Assembly: GCF_032583975.1 (NCBI RefSeq) | Contig: NZ_JAWHTF010000002.1 | Reading direction: 5' to 3' (one strand) | From: Gilvirhabdus luticola | GTDB lineage: Bacteria; Bacteroidota; Bacteroidia; Flavobacteriales; Flavobacteriaceae | Length of the DNA stretch: 64,000 bases | Shown: piece after piece, positions 36,260 through 43,252 of the stretch | Layout: the number at the start of each line of letters is the position of its first letter | Position numbering within the stretch: the first letter of the stretch is position 1 | Made by a program: the position numbers and the translations under genes | Notes under the pieces: generated by a model | What the model was told of the DNA's origin: nothing | Seen by the model: the letters and a program-made list of their open reading frames with translations, nothing else | The model's database searches: none

Positions 36260-37195
36260 ATGAATAAAATAACCATCTCTTTAATAATTGTCTTAATAAC
36301 ATCGAGCGTTGCCATCGGCCAAGAGTATGGCTGCTTTGATTTCACCTGGGAGGGAGACTCTATATCAGGGCGATATCATCCCAAACTGTCCATTAATGTT
36401 GCTGTCAGCCTTGATGACTTACCACATGAATTTACCATGCAGTTGGATCTTGGTGCGGTAAGAACCAATTTATATGGCAATTCTTTCCAGCCCTACATGG
36501 AAGAATACCCCTCATTGAAAGAGAAGATTGACTCAAGCAAGACTTTCTTTATTCAGAATCAGAAAAACCCCATGTTTGTAGATATGTCACTCAGTATGGG
36601 AGACCAAAAGTTTGACCACATAGACATTGGACTTTTTAAAGGGTTTGGAGCTCCGATTTCTGCTGATTCCTTAAAAACAAAGTCGGTTAAACACATCGGT
36701 ACGATAGCTCCAGATATTTTTCAGGATAAGATACTAGTGATTGACTATCCAAACAATCGTATTTGCTTTGCTGATGAGTTACCAAAGGAATTTAAAGATT
36801 TAAACTTTCAGGACTTAGTCTTGGAGGGTGGCCGGGTCATGATCCCTTTTGAAATAAACGATCGAAAAGAGATGCTTATGTTCGATACGGGATCGAGCAT
36901 GTTTTCACTTTTGACAACTAAGAATAACTCTGTGCTGGTAACAGATGGAAAAGTAGTTGATTCACTAAGCGTAAATAGTTGGGGAACAGAGATTCCCGTT
37001 TATGGCAGTAACTTAACAGCCGATGTGAAACTTGGAGGTAAATCACTTCCACCCGCACTGGTATATTATGTAGATAATCCTCAATTCGATGCTGGTTTTA
37101 AAGAGATTGGTATTTGGGGTATAACGGGGAACGCCTATTTCTTGAACAGTACGGTTATCATTGATTATAGAAGTCAAAAAATTGCAATAAAATAA
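36260..37195 (+). CDS. Secreted retropepsin-like aspartic protease homologue
   Basis: 311 aa with a signal peptide (ISLIIVLITSSVAIGQ). Two half-barrels each carry a protease-like loop: MQLDLGAVRTN near 60 has DLGA in place of the usual DTGA, and MLMFDTGSSMF near 206 has intact DTGS. The rest is beta-rich. It may be an active two-lobed aspartic protease or a binding relative with one altered flap; the first motif argues for caution. The cassette runs from GTTCTTTAGC (36237) to GCTACAGAAC (37206), 9 of 10 complementary, with the core GTTC instead of GTTG matched at the other end by GAAC. Confidence 0.68.
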   Translation: MNKITISLIIVLITSSVAIGQEYGCFDFTWEGDSISGRYHPKLSINVAVSLDDLPHEFTMQLDLGAVRTNLYGNSFQPYMEEYPSLKEKIDSSKTFFIQNQKNPMFVDMSLSMGDQKFDHIDIGLFKGFGAPISADSLKTKSVKHIGTIAPDIFQDKILVIDYPNNRICFADELPKEFKDLNFQDLVLEGGRVMIPFEINDRKEMLMFDTGSSMFSLLTTKNNSVLVTDGKVVDSLSVNSWGTEIPVYGSNLTADVKLGGKSLPPALVYYVDNPQFDAGFKEIGIWGITGNAYFLNSTVIIDYRSQKIAIK

Positions 37196-37196
37196 C

Positions 37197-37254
37197 GCTA
37201 CAGAACAAAGTATATAGCGCATTGAAACGCGCCATATAGGTAACCGTTGTGCTT
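37197..37254 (+). repeat. attC-like site 10 (short)
   Basis: The left core GCTACAGAAC (37197-37206) precedes TATATAGCGC (37211-37220), which pairs with GCGCCATATA (37229-37238), 9 of 10. GTT is at 37246-37248. The loop is 8 bases. Confidence 0.78.
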
Positions 37255-37493
37255 CATTATGACCAACCAATAACCAATTTTTAACAAAACCAGAATGTTG
37301 GTTACTAAAACCGCTTATAAATAAAAAACGTAGCAGAGAGAATTGAAATAGAAATCATTATGAAGACAGAAAACTCTAATGAAGTAAAAAAGACTATCTT
37401 TAAGGAAATTAATCAGCCGTTTTAGAGCCCTGTATTTTCGCTATTACAAAAAGAAGGTATATTGTTTAAAACAATAATGTAATTATACCTTCT
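37255..37493 (+). promoter_or_regulatory. Structured leader of the repeat-adhesin gene
   Basis: After the shared leader TTCATTATGACCAACCAATA, the region holds a 21-codon frame (37360-37425, starting MKTENSNEVKK) that may be a gene remnant or a leader peptide. AGAAGGTATA (37452-37461) and TATACCTTCT (37484-37493) then form a perfect 10-bp stem that ends at the base before the start codon, with ATTGTT/AACAAT nested inside. Such a stem next to the ATG could block initiation. Confidence 0.5.
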
Positions 37494-39578
37494 ATGAAAG
37501 TAAAACTATTTCTGTTTACTGTATCTTTTTGTATTACAGCCATTTCTTATTCCCAAAATGAATTTATAACAACATGGAAAACAGACAATCCAGGAACCTC
37601 AAACGCAACCTCAATTACAATACCCACTACCGGTATTGGCTATAATTATAATATAGATTGGGACAATGATGGCACTTTTGACGATTTTGGTGTCACAGGT
37701 GATATTACTCACGATTTCAGTTCAGCAGGGACCTATACAATTAGAATTCAAGGTGATTTTCCACGAATTTTCTTTAACTCATCTGGAGACAAAGATAAGC
37801 TACTCACCATCGAACAATGGGGAAATATAAGCTGGAGTTCAATGAACCTCGCTTTTTCGGGATGTTCAAATATGGTGATAAATGCTACTGATGCTCCAAA
37901 TCTTGCACTGGTATCTGATATGAGTTTTATGTTTTATAATGCAACAGCATTGAATCAAGACATAGGATCTTGGGATGTTTCGAGTGTCACCGATATGCGA
38001 TACATGTTTTATTCTGCAGCGGCTTTTAACCAGGATATTGGAAGCTGGAATACTTCAAGTGTTACTAACATGGAAGGTGTCTTTAATCTAGCAACCTCCT
38101 TTAATCAGGATATTGGAGGCTGGAATGTATCAAGTGTTACGAGCATACATCAGATGTTTCGAGACGCATCTGCATTCAATCAAAATCTGTCAGCTTGGGA
38201 TGTTGGAAATGTAGCATTGATCAGCTCGGTGTTTTGGGGAGCCACATCTTTCAATCAAGACATAACAAGTTGGGATGTGAGTAGTGCAACTGATATGTCT
38301 CGTATGTTCCAATCAGCAACAGTTTTCAACCAGAACATTGGATTATGGAATGTATCTAATGTCTCGAACATGAGTTACATGTTTTCAGGAGCTTCTTCAT
38401 TCAATCAAAACATTGGTTCATGGATCATGTCCAATGTCACGGATATGAGCTTTATGTTTCAAGCAGCTAGCATGTTCAATCAAGACATAGGATCATGGGA
38501 TGTTTCTAGCGTTTTGAATTTATCCAATACGTTTGCACAATCGAGTTCCTTTAACCAGGATATTGGCCTTTGGAATGTCTCAAGTGTAACCGACATGAGC
38601 TTTTTGTTTCATTTGGCTACAAGCTTTAACCAAAATATTGGCTCATGGGACGTTTCAAGTGTTACGAATTTAAGTTGGGCTTTTCAAAATGCGTCATCCT
38701 TCAATCAGGACATAGGATTATGGAATGTTTCTAGCGTCACCAATATAAGTTTAACTTTTCATAGTGCTACCTCATTTAATCAGGATATATCATCATGGGA
38801 TGTCTCCAGTGTCACGACGTTACAAAGCACTTTTCAAAATGCGACTTCCTTTGATCAGGCTATCGGAACCTGGGATGTTTCCAGTGTTGTTACACTAGGG
38901 GGAACGTTTGGAGGTGCATCCTCTTTTAACCAAAATCTGGGAACGTGGGATGTGTCAAACGTGACCGATATGAATGGGGTGTTCAACGGAGCTAACTTGT
39001 TCAATCAAGATATTGGAGCCTGGAACGTTTCGAATGTTACGGCAATGAGCGGCATGTTTGTGAATGCAACCGCATTTGATCAGGATTTAGGATCATGGGA
39101 TGTGTCGAACGTTACAAATTTGGCAGGCATGTTTTCATCATCCGATCTTTCAAGAGCAAATTATGATGCCACACTTATAGGTTGGGAGAGTTTACCTTCA
39201 TTGCAATCAGGTGTTCCGCTCGGCGCACTAGGTGTAAATTTTTGTAATGCTGCCACTGCTCATGCAAACCTGATTGCCAATTATGGCTGGACAATAACAG
39301 ATGCTGGCTTGGATTGCGCAGGCTTAAGTATTGAGAGTTTTGATGCCAATACGATTTCATTATACCCAAATCCTAGTTCTGGTAAAGTGTTTTTAAAATA
39401 CGATTCTGGTGAAAATTTAAGAGTATTTAATGTATTAGGTCAAGAAATATATAAAACTCAATTAAATACAAATTTAACTAGTCAAGAATTCAATTTTTCT
39501 AAATTTAATTCTGGTATTTATTCAATAAAAATCAGTAATGGTAATAAAGTAGTTATAAAGCAATTAGTAATAAAATAA
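37494..39578 (+). CDS. Secreted BspA/DUF285-type repeat protein with type IX secretion tail
   Basis: 694 aa. A signal peptide (LFLFTVSFCITAISYSQ) is followed by a PKD-like domain (YNIDWDNDGTFDDFG near 54). Sixteen 25-residue repeats of the form FNQDIGSWDVSSVTDM follow (about residues 152-550), the DUF285/BspA surface repeat. The C-terminal segment from about 610 (LYPNPSSGKVFLKYD through SGIYSIKISNG and KQLVIK) is a type IX secretion sorting domain. It should be an outer-membrane or surface protein, possibly an adhesin. The cassette runs from GTTGTGCTT (37246) to AAGCACAAG (39590), 8 of 9 complementary. Confidence 0.86.
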   Translation: MKVKLFLFTVSFCITAISYSQNEFITTWKTDNPGTSNATSITIPTTGIGYNYNIDWDNDGTFDDFGVTGDITHDFSSAGTYTIRIQGDFPRIFFNSSGDKDKLLTIEQWGNISWSSMNLAFSGCSNMVINATDAPNLALVSDMSFMFYNATALNQDIGSWDVSSVTDMRYMFYSAAAFNQDIGSWNTSSVTNMEGVFNLATSFNQDIGGWNVSSVTSIHQMFRDASAFNQNLSAWDVGNVALISSVFWGATSFNQDITSWDVSSATDMSRMFQSATVFNQNIGLWNVSNVSNMSYMFSGASSFNQNIGSWIMSNVTDMSFMFQAASMFNQDIGSWDVSSVLNLSNTFAQSSSFNQDIGLWNVSSVTDMSFLFHLATSFNQNIGSWDVSSVTNLSWAFQNASSFNQDIGLWNVSSVTNISLTFHSATSFNQDISSWDVSSVTTLQSTFQNATSFDQAIGTWDVSSVVTLGGTFGGASSFNQNLGTWDVSNVTDMNGVFNGANLFNQDIGAWNVSNVTAMSGMFVNATAFDQDLGSWDVSNVTNLAGMFSSSDLSRANYDATLIGWESLPSLQSGVPLGALGVNFCNAATAHANLIANYGWTITDAGLDCAGLSIESFDANTISLYPNPSSGKVFLKYDSGENLRVFNVLGQEIYKTQLNTNLTSQEFNFSKFNSGIYSIKISNGNKVVIKQLVIK
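37946..39145 (+). repeat. Sixteen tandem 75-base coding repeats
   Basis: The repeats encode the 25-residue DUF285 unit. Neighbouring units differ at many third positions, so they are not recent identical duplications. Boundaries are approximate. Confidence 0.8.
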
Positions 39579-39581
39579 CGT

Positions 39582-39727
39582 AAGCACAAGAACGTGTATA
39601 ATTATTGCTACGCATTAACTTCAATTAAAATTCATAATTTTAAACAAACTAATTAGTTTTCATCGGAATCATCCTGCGGACGTTTCCACACAAACCATAC
39701 ACGAACACGTTGTCGAAAATAAGGATA
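39582..39727 (+). repeat. attC-like site 11
   Basis: The left core is AAGCACAAG (39582-39590; final G for C) followed by AACGTGTATAA. The right arm is CATACACGAACACGTTG with GTT at 39719-39721. The loop is more diverged than in sites 3-10. Confidence 0.6.
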
Positions 39728-39890
39728 CGAACAACAGGCATAGTTCATCGAATCTGCTTCTAAAATTTAAACTCTTTGATTCTATAAATATTTTCCTCCA
39801 TCTCCTCTTTTAAAACACTCAATTTAAAATCACTATCTTAGAGCTAAATCAATCCATGTGATAAAACATACTATACTCAGCAATCATAAT

Positions 39891-41045
39891 ATGACTAAAT
39901 CCTTTTATTTAATTATCCTATTAGCAATTTTGTTTTGTGGATGTAAAAAGGAACCCTTAAAGACTGGAGGATCACAACATGATCTCAATCATTGGGCCTT
40001 TACGAGTTTTTCGAAAGTCGATAGCATTAACCCCATTTTAAGACCAACAGGAAACCTAAATTTTGAATGCCCTTTAACAAAAAAACAAAGAAATTGGGAA
40101 GAAAGAAATGTACTAAACCCTTCCGCAATTGTAAAAGGTGATGAAATTTACTTGTTCTATAGAGCACAAGATTCAAACGGAACATCTCGAATTGGCCTTG
40201 CAATAAGTTCTGATGGACTTCATTTTACAAAACAAGAAAAACCTGTATTCTATCCTGATAATGATTTCATGAAAGAGTATGAATGGAATTATAAGAAGAT
40301 GGGTAATGATGCAAAATTGGAAGATTGTCTAAACTGTTATTTTGATGGAATTGAAGATCCAAGAATTGTTGAAAGTAAGAATGGGCTTTACATTATGACA
40401 TATACTGCATATGATGGAAAAACAGCTCGACTAGCTATTGCATCGTCTAATGATTTGATTTCCTGGACTAAGCATGGTCTTGTTCTAAAAGAGTATAAAG
40501 ATCATTGGTCAAAATCAGGAGCTATTGTTGTAGAATTAGAAGGAAACAAAAATATTGCTAAAAAAATTGATGGAAAATATTGGATGTATTTTGGAGATAC
40601 AAATTTATTCTTGGCCACCTCAAAAGACTTGATAAATTGGGAAGTATGTAAAAATGAGGAAAATAATAGGATGATATCTGTATTGCATCCTCGGAAGGGC
40701 TATTTTGATAGTAGATTGGTCGAACCCGGCCCTTTTGCCATATTCAGGGAACAAGGAATTTTATTAATATACAATGGAAGTAATGCAGCTAGTTTTAATG
40801 ACTCCAATTTACCTAAATTCACATATGCAGCTGGGCAAGCGCTTTTTGATAAGAAAAAACCATATAAGTTAATCGACAGAACAGAAAATTATTTTATTTA
40901 TCCTGATAAAGATTATGAGAAAGTTGGTGAAGTAAATGAAGTTTGTTTTGTAGAAGGTTTAGTGAAGTTTAAAAATAAATGGTTTCTTTATTATGGGACA
41001 GCAGACTCAAAAATAGCCGTAGCAATTCACCAAATAGAAAAATAA
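39891..41045 (+). CDS. Five-bladed beta-propeller lipoprotein, GH130/GH43-like
   Basis: 384 aa from the ATG at 39891. An upstream in-frame ATG at 39858 would put 11 residues before the signal, so it is less likely. The signal FYLIILLAILFCGC gives a lipobox. The fold is a glycan-acting propeller: LNPSAIVKGDEIYLFYRAQD, DGIEDPRI near 154 and RLVEPGPFAIF are typical of glycoside hydrolase family 130 phosphorylases and relatives, and blades recur at about 60-70 residues. It may process mannose-containing glycans at the cell surface. The cassette runs from GTTGTCG (39719) to CGACAAC (41063). Confidence 0.72.
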   Translation: MTKSFYLIILLAILFCGCKKEPLKTGGSQHDLNHWAFTSFSKVDSINPILRPTGNLNFECPLTKKQRNWEERNVLNPSAIVKGDEIYLFYRAQDSNGTSRIGLAISSDGLHFTKQEKPVFYPDNDFMKEYEWNYKKMGNDAKLEDCLNCYFDGIEDPRIVESKNGLYIMTYTAYDGKTARLAIASSNDLISWTKHGLVLKEYKDHWSKSGAIVVELEGNKNIAKKIDGKYWMYFGDTNLFLATSKDLINWEVCKNEENNRMISVLHPRKGYFDSRLVEPGPFAIFREQGILLIYNGSNAASFNDSNLPKFTYAAGQALFDKKKPYKLIDRTENYFIYPDKDYEKVGEVNEVCFVEGLVKFKNKWFLYYGTADSKIAVAIHQIEK

Positions 41046-41056
41046 GTCAAAACTCC

Positions 41057-41123
41057 CGACAACAATGGCTATAGAAAAAGCCTCTTAAGGTCGGCCTTCA
41101 CATAGCCTAAACCGTTGTGGTGC
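41057..41123 (+). repeat. attC-like site 12 (short)
   Basis: The left core CGACAAC (41057-41063) is followed by AATGGCTATAG. GGCTAT (41067-41072) pairs with ATAGCC (41102-41107), then TAAACC and GTT (41114-41116). Confidence 0.75.
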
Positions 41124-41137
41124 ATTAAAAAAAAAGA

Positions 41138-41599
41138 ATGAAATTTAAACTATTTAAAGAATTTAAGGAATTCGCTGTAAAAGGCAATATGATTGACATC
41201 GCAATAGGTGTCATTATTGGTACAGCTTTTAATAAAGTAGTCGAGGTCCTTGTAACTGAAATATTTCTTCCACCATTATCTTTTATGACAGATGGAGTTA
41301 ATTGGGAAAACAAAAGATGGATTCTTCGAGAAGCAGTAACTGAAAGTGGAATTACCAAACCAGAAGAAATTGCTATTGGATATGGCAAGCTAATTGAAGC
41401 TGGTGTAGATTTTTTAATTATTGGATTTACCGTTTTTTTGGTTGTCAAATTTATGAATACGATTAGAAAAAAATCAGAAGACCCAACTAATACGTCTGAA
41501 GTAACTCCAAAGAACATCGAATTACTCAATGAAATGGTAAATAGAATGGATGAGCAAATAAGATTGTTAGAACAAATGGTGAAGTCTAAAGAAAAGTAA
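41138..41599 (+). CDS. mscL: Large-conductance mechanosensitive channel
   Basis: This 153-aa inner-membrane channel opens on hypo-osmotic stress. The N-terminal FKEFAVKGNMIDIAIGVIIG is the MscL signature with TM1, and a second helix (DFLIIGFTVFLVVKFM) follows near 92-107. The C-terminal 40 residues form a coiled-coil-prone basic tail. The length is near the normal 130-150. The cassette runs from GTTGTGGTGC (41114) to GCACCTTAAC (41628), 8 of 10 complementary. A core osmotic-safety gene as cassette cargo is unusual. Confidence 0.93.
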   Translation: MKFKLFKEFKEFAVKGNMIDIAIGVIIGTAFNKVVEVLVTEIFLPPLSFMTDGVNWENKRWILREAVTESGITKPEEIAIGYGKLIEAGVDFLIIGFTVFLVVKFMNTIRKKSEDPTNTSEVTPKNIELLNEMVNRMDEQIRLLEQMVKSKEK

Positions 41600-41618
41600 A
41601 TTCAATTTATAGAAAAAC

Positions 41619-41753
41619 GCACCTTAACAACGTGTATAATTCATTACTAGCACTTGACTACTTACGAATATCCTCGCAGATTTTATATTCGGTTTTAATT
41701 AGCTAACTTTAGTGCTTAAACCACGCAACTAATCTTTCACAAACACATGGTAG
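41619..41753 (+). repeat. attC-like site 13, degrading
   Basis: The left core GCACCTTAAC (41619-41628) precedes AACGTGTATAA. The loop contains TATCCTCGCAGATTTTA and the TTAGCTAACTTTAGTGC variant of the shared segment. At the right core CATGG stands where CGTTG is expected (near 41746-41750). Confidence 0.6.
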
Positions 41754-41772
41754 CTCAATTAAATTAAAAACA

Positions 41773-42294
41773 ATGAAATTATTTTATTTAATACTAATCT
41801 GCATCTTTCCAATAATTAGCAGTGCTCAAAGCTCAGATGTAAAAGAAAAGATAGAAAATTCAAATATTTACAGTGAAGATGCCTTAAAAGAAATTAAATT
41901 CTCTATTGACAAAATAGAAAGCTGTGAAAACAGTCGTTCAGTTGACTTCGTTCAAAGCTGCAGAAGAGATGTTTCAAATTCTTTAGATTTGGCTAAAAAC
42001 AAAATCAACCATGCAAAAAATGAGGCTAATTCCATCAAAGAAAAGGCTACAGAAATTAGTTGTTCAGAATTAGAAGAACAAGCAGATAAAGCGAAAGCTT
42101 ATTTTCACGATGCTGAATCAAAAATATCTGATGCTTTGGGTGAATTGTACAAGGTGAAATATGCGAAAAATTTATCTAAATTAAACCTTCACCTGTCAAT
42201 CGCAAATGATAATATCAATCAGGCTTCGATAAGAATAAATTATGCCGTTAATGAAATGCAAAATACGCTTGTTACTCATGAAAATTGTGATTAA
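41773..42294 (+). CDS. Secreted all-helical protein, unknown
   Basis: 173 aa with a signal peptide (LFYLILICIFPIISSAQ). The mature part is almost entirely helical, with Lys/Glu/Asn-rich heptad-like stretches (NKINHAKNEANSIKEKATEI, KAYFHDAESKISDAL) and four Cys residues that could form two disulfides in the periplasm. I do not recognise a family. It is sole cargo of a unit between two decayed sites. Confidence 0.5.
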   Translation: MKLFYLILICIFPIISSAQSSDVKEKIENSNIYSEDALKEIKFSIDKIESCENSRSVDFVQSCRRDVSNSLDLAKNKINHAKNEANSIKEKATEISCSELEEQADKAKAYFHDAESKISDALGELYKVKYAKNLSKLNLHLSIANDNINQASIRINYAVNEMQNTLVTHENCD

Positions 42295-42317
42295 AAAATT
42301 TTAGTACATAAAAAAAT

Positions 42318-42440
42318 ACGCTGTACAACGTGCATAAATCATTGCTAGTTCTCGCCTACTTTCGAAAATCCTCGCGGATTTTCAATTCAGTTTGTATTTT
42401 CTGATTTAGTTTCTTAACCATACACAAACATGCTGTATAT
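42318..42440 (+). repeat. attC-like site 14, degraded
   Basis: The left core GTACAAC (42323-42329) is followed by GTGCATAAATC. The loop keeps AAAATCCTCGCGGATTTT. The right side CATACACAAACATGCTG (42419-42435) has ATGC in place of GTTG. Complementarity of the unit ends is lost. Confidence 0.5.
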
Positions 42441-42487
42441 CATTGAAAAAGAATAAACTACCCTAATATGTCATCCTTGCATTATAA

Positions 42488-43057
42488 ATGAAAAAAAAGG
42501 AAATTTTCACATCTAAAAGGGAACGGACATTATGGTTTTGGGCCTTATTGGTTTTTATAGCTATCTATGCTACTTTGTTTTTAGGCGGTCAACTCCTGGT
42601 TTTTATAGTTGAACGTCGATTAATAGAACAAAGCACTTTTTATTTATTTCTTGTATTGATTTTAGCATTCATATTCAGTGGATTTAAAAGTTCTGATAAG
42701 AGATTAGAATATTGGATTTATGCCGGAGTGATAACTGTATACGGAATGGCATTGTTAAGAATGAATCTCACAACTACTGATCGCACTCATATGTTTGAAT
42801 ATGGATTACTTTCAATATTAATTTATGAAGCATTAATTGAAAGGAAGCTCAATGGAGAGTATGTAAAATTTCCAGTTTTAACCGCTGCTATGGTAGCTGG
42901 AACTATTGGATTACTGGACGAATGTATTCATCATATTATCTCGTATCGCGTTTTTGATATTGTTGATATTGGTTTCAATTATTTGGCGTCTGCATTTGGA
43001 GTATTAATAAGTTTCGGAGTCAGTAAATTGCAACGCATTTTCACAAAACAAGAGTAA
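42488..43057 (+). CDS. VanZ-like membrane protein
   Basis: 189 aa with five predicted membrane helices. The pattern DRTHMFEYGLLSILIYEAL, then GLLDECIHHIISYRVFDIVD and FNYLASAFGVL, is the VanZ-like arrangement (E-Y-G, DE-x-H, R-x-x-D-x-x-D, N-x-x-G). Members of this family are of largely unknown role. VanZ itself gives low-level teicoplanin resistance, but most relatives do not. Confidence 0.75.
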   Translation: MKKKEIFTSKRERTLWFWALLVFIAIYATLFLGGQLLVFIVERRLIEQSTFYLFLVLILAFIFSGFKSSDKRLEYWIYAGVITVYGMALLRMNLTTTDRTHMFEYGLLSILIYEALIERKLNGEYVKFPVLTAAMVAGTIGLLDECIHHIISYRVFDIVDIGFNYLASAFGVLISFGVSKLQRIFTKQE

Positions 43058-43071
43058 ATAATTGTTTAAAA

Positions 43072-43232
43072 ACTTCACACAACCTGTTTAATTAATTCCT
43101 TCTAAATCTTATTATCAGAAATTCCTCACATTTTTACTATCTTTCGTTCTTAATCTGAAAATTCTCGTGCCTGCCTGTCGGCAAACAGGGATTTTCATAT
43201 ATCGAAATCATACACAAACCAGTAGTCTTTCA
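43072..43232 (+). repeat. attC-like site 15, degraded
   Basis: The left CACACAAC (43076-43083) is followed by CTGTTTAATTA. The right arm CATACACAAACCAGTAGTC (near 43209-43227) has AGTAG where CGTTG would be. The leader TTTCACTATAACCAACC is still recognisable. Confidence 0.5.
43162..43196. repeat. GC-rich dispersed palindrome within site 15
   Basis: CCTGCCTGTCGGCAAACAGG is a palindromic, GC-rich sequence of a kind scattered through Bacteroidota intergenic regions. It stands out against the AT-rich loop. I infer the dispersed-repeat identity from memory. Confidence 0.45.
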
Positions 43233-43252
43233 CTATAACCAACCTTTAACCA

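Noticed and set aside
37946..39145. CRISPR-like regular repeats
   Set aside because: The 75-base period is coding (25-residue DUF285 repeats) and continuous in frame, with no spacers.
41125..41529. 134-codon frame antisense to mscL
   Set aside because: mscL on the other strand is unmistakable; the antisense frame is low complexity (Asn/Ser/Leu).
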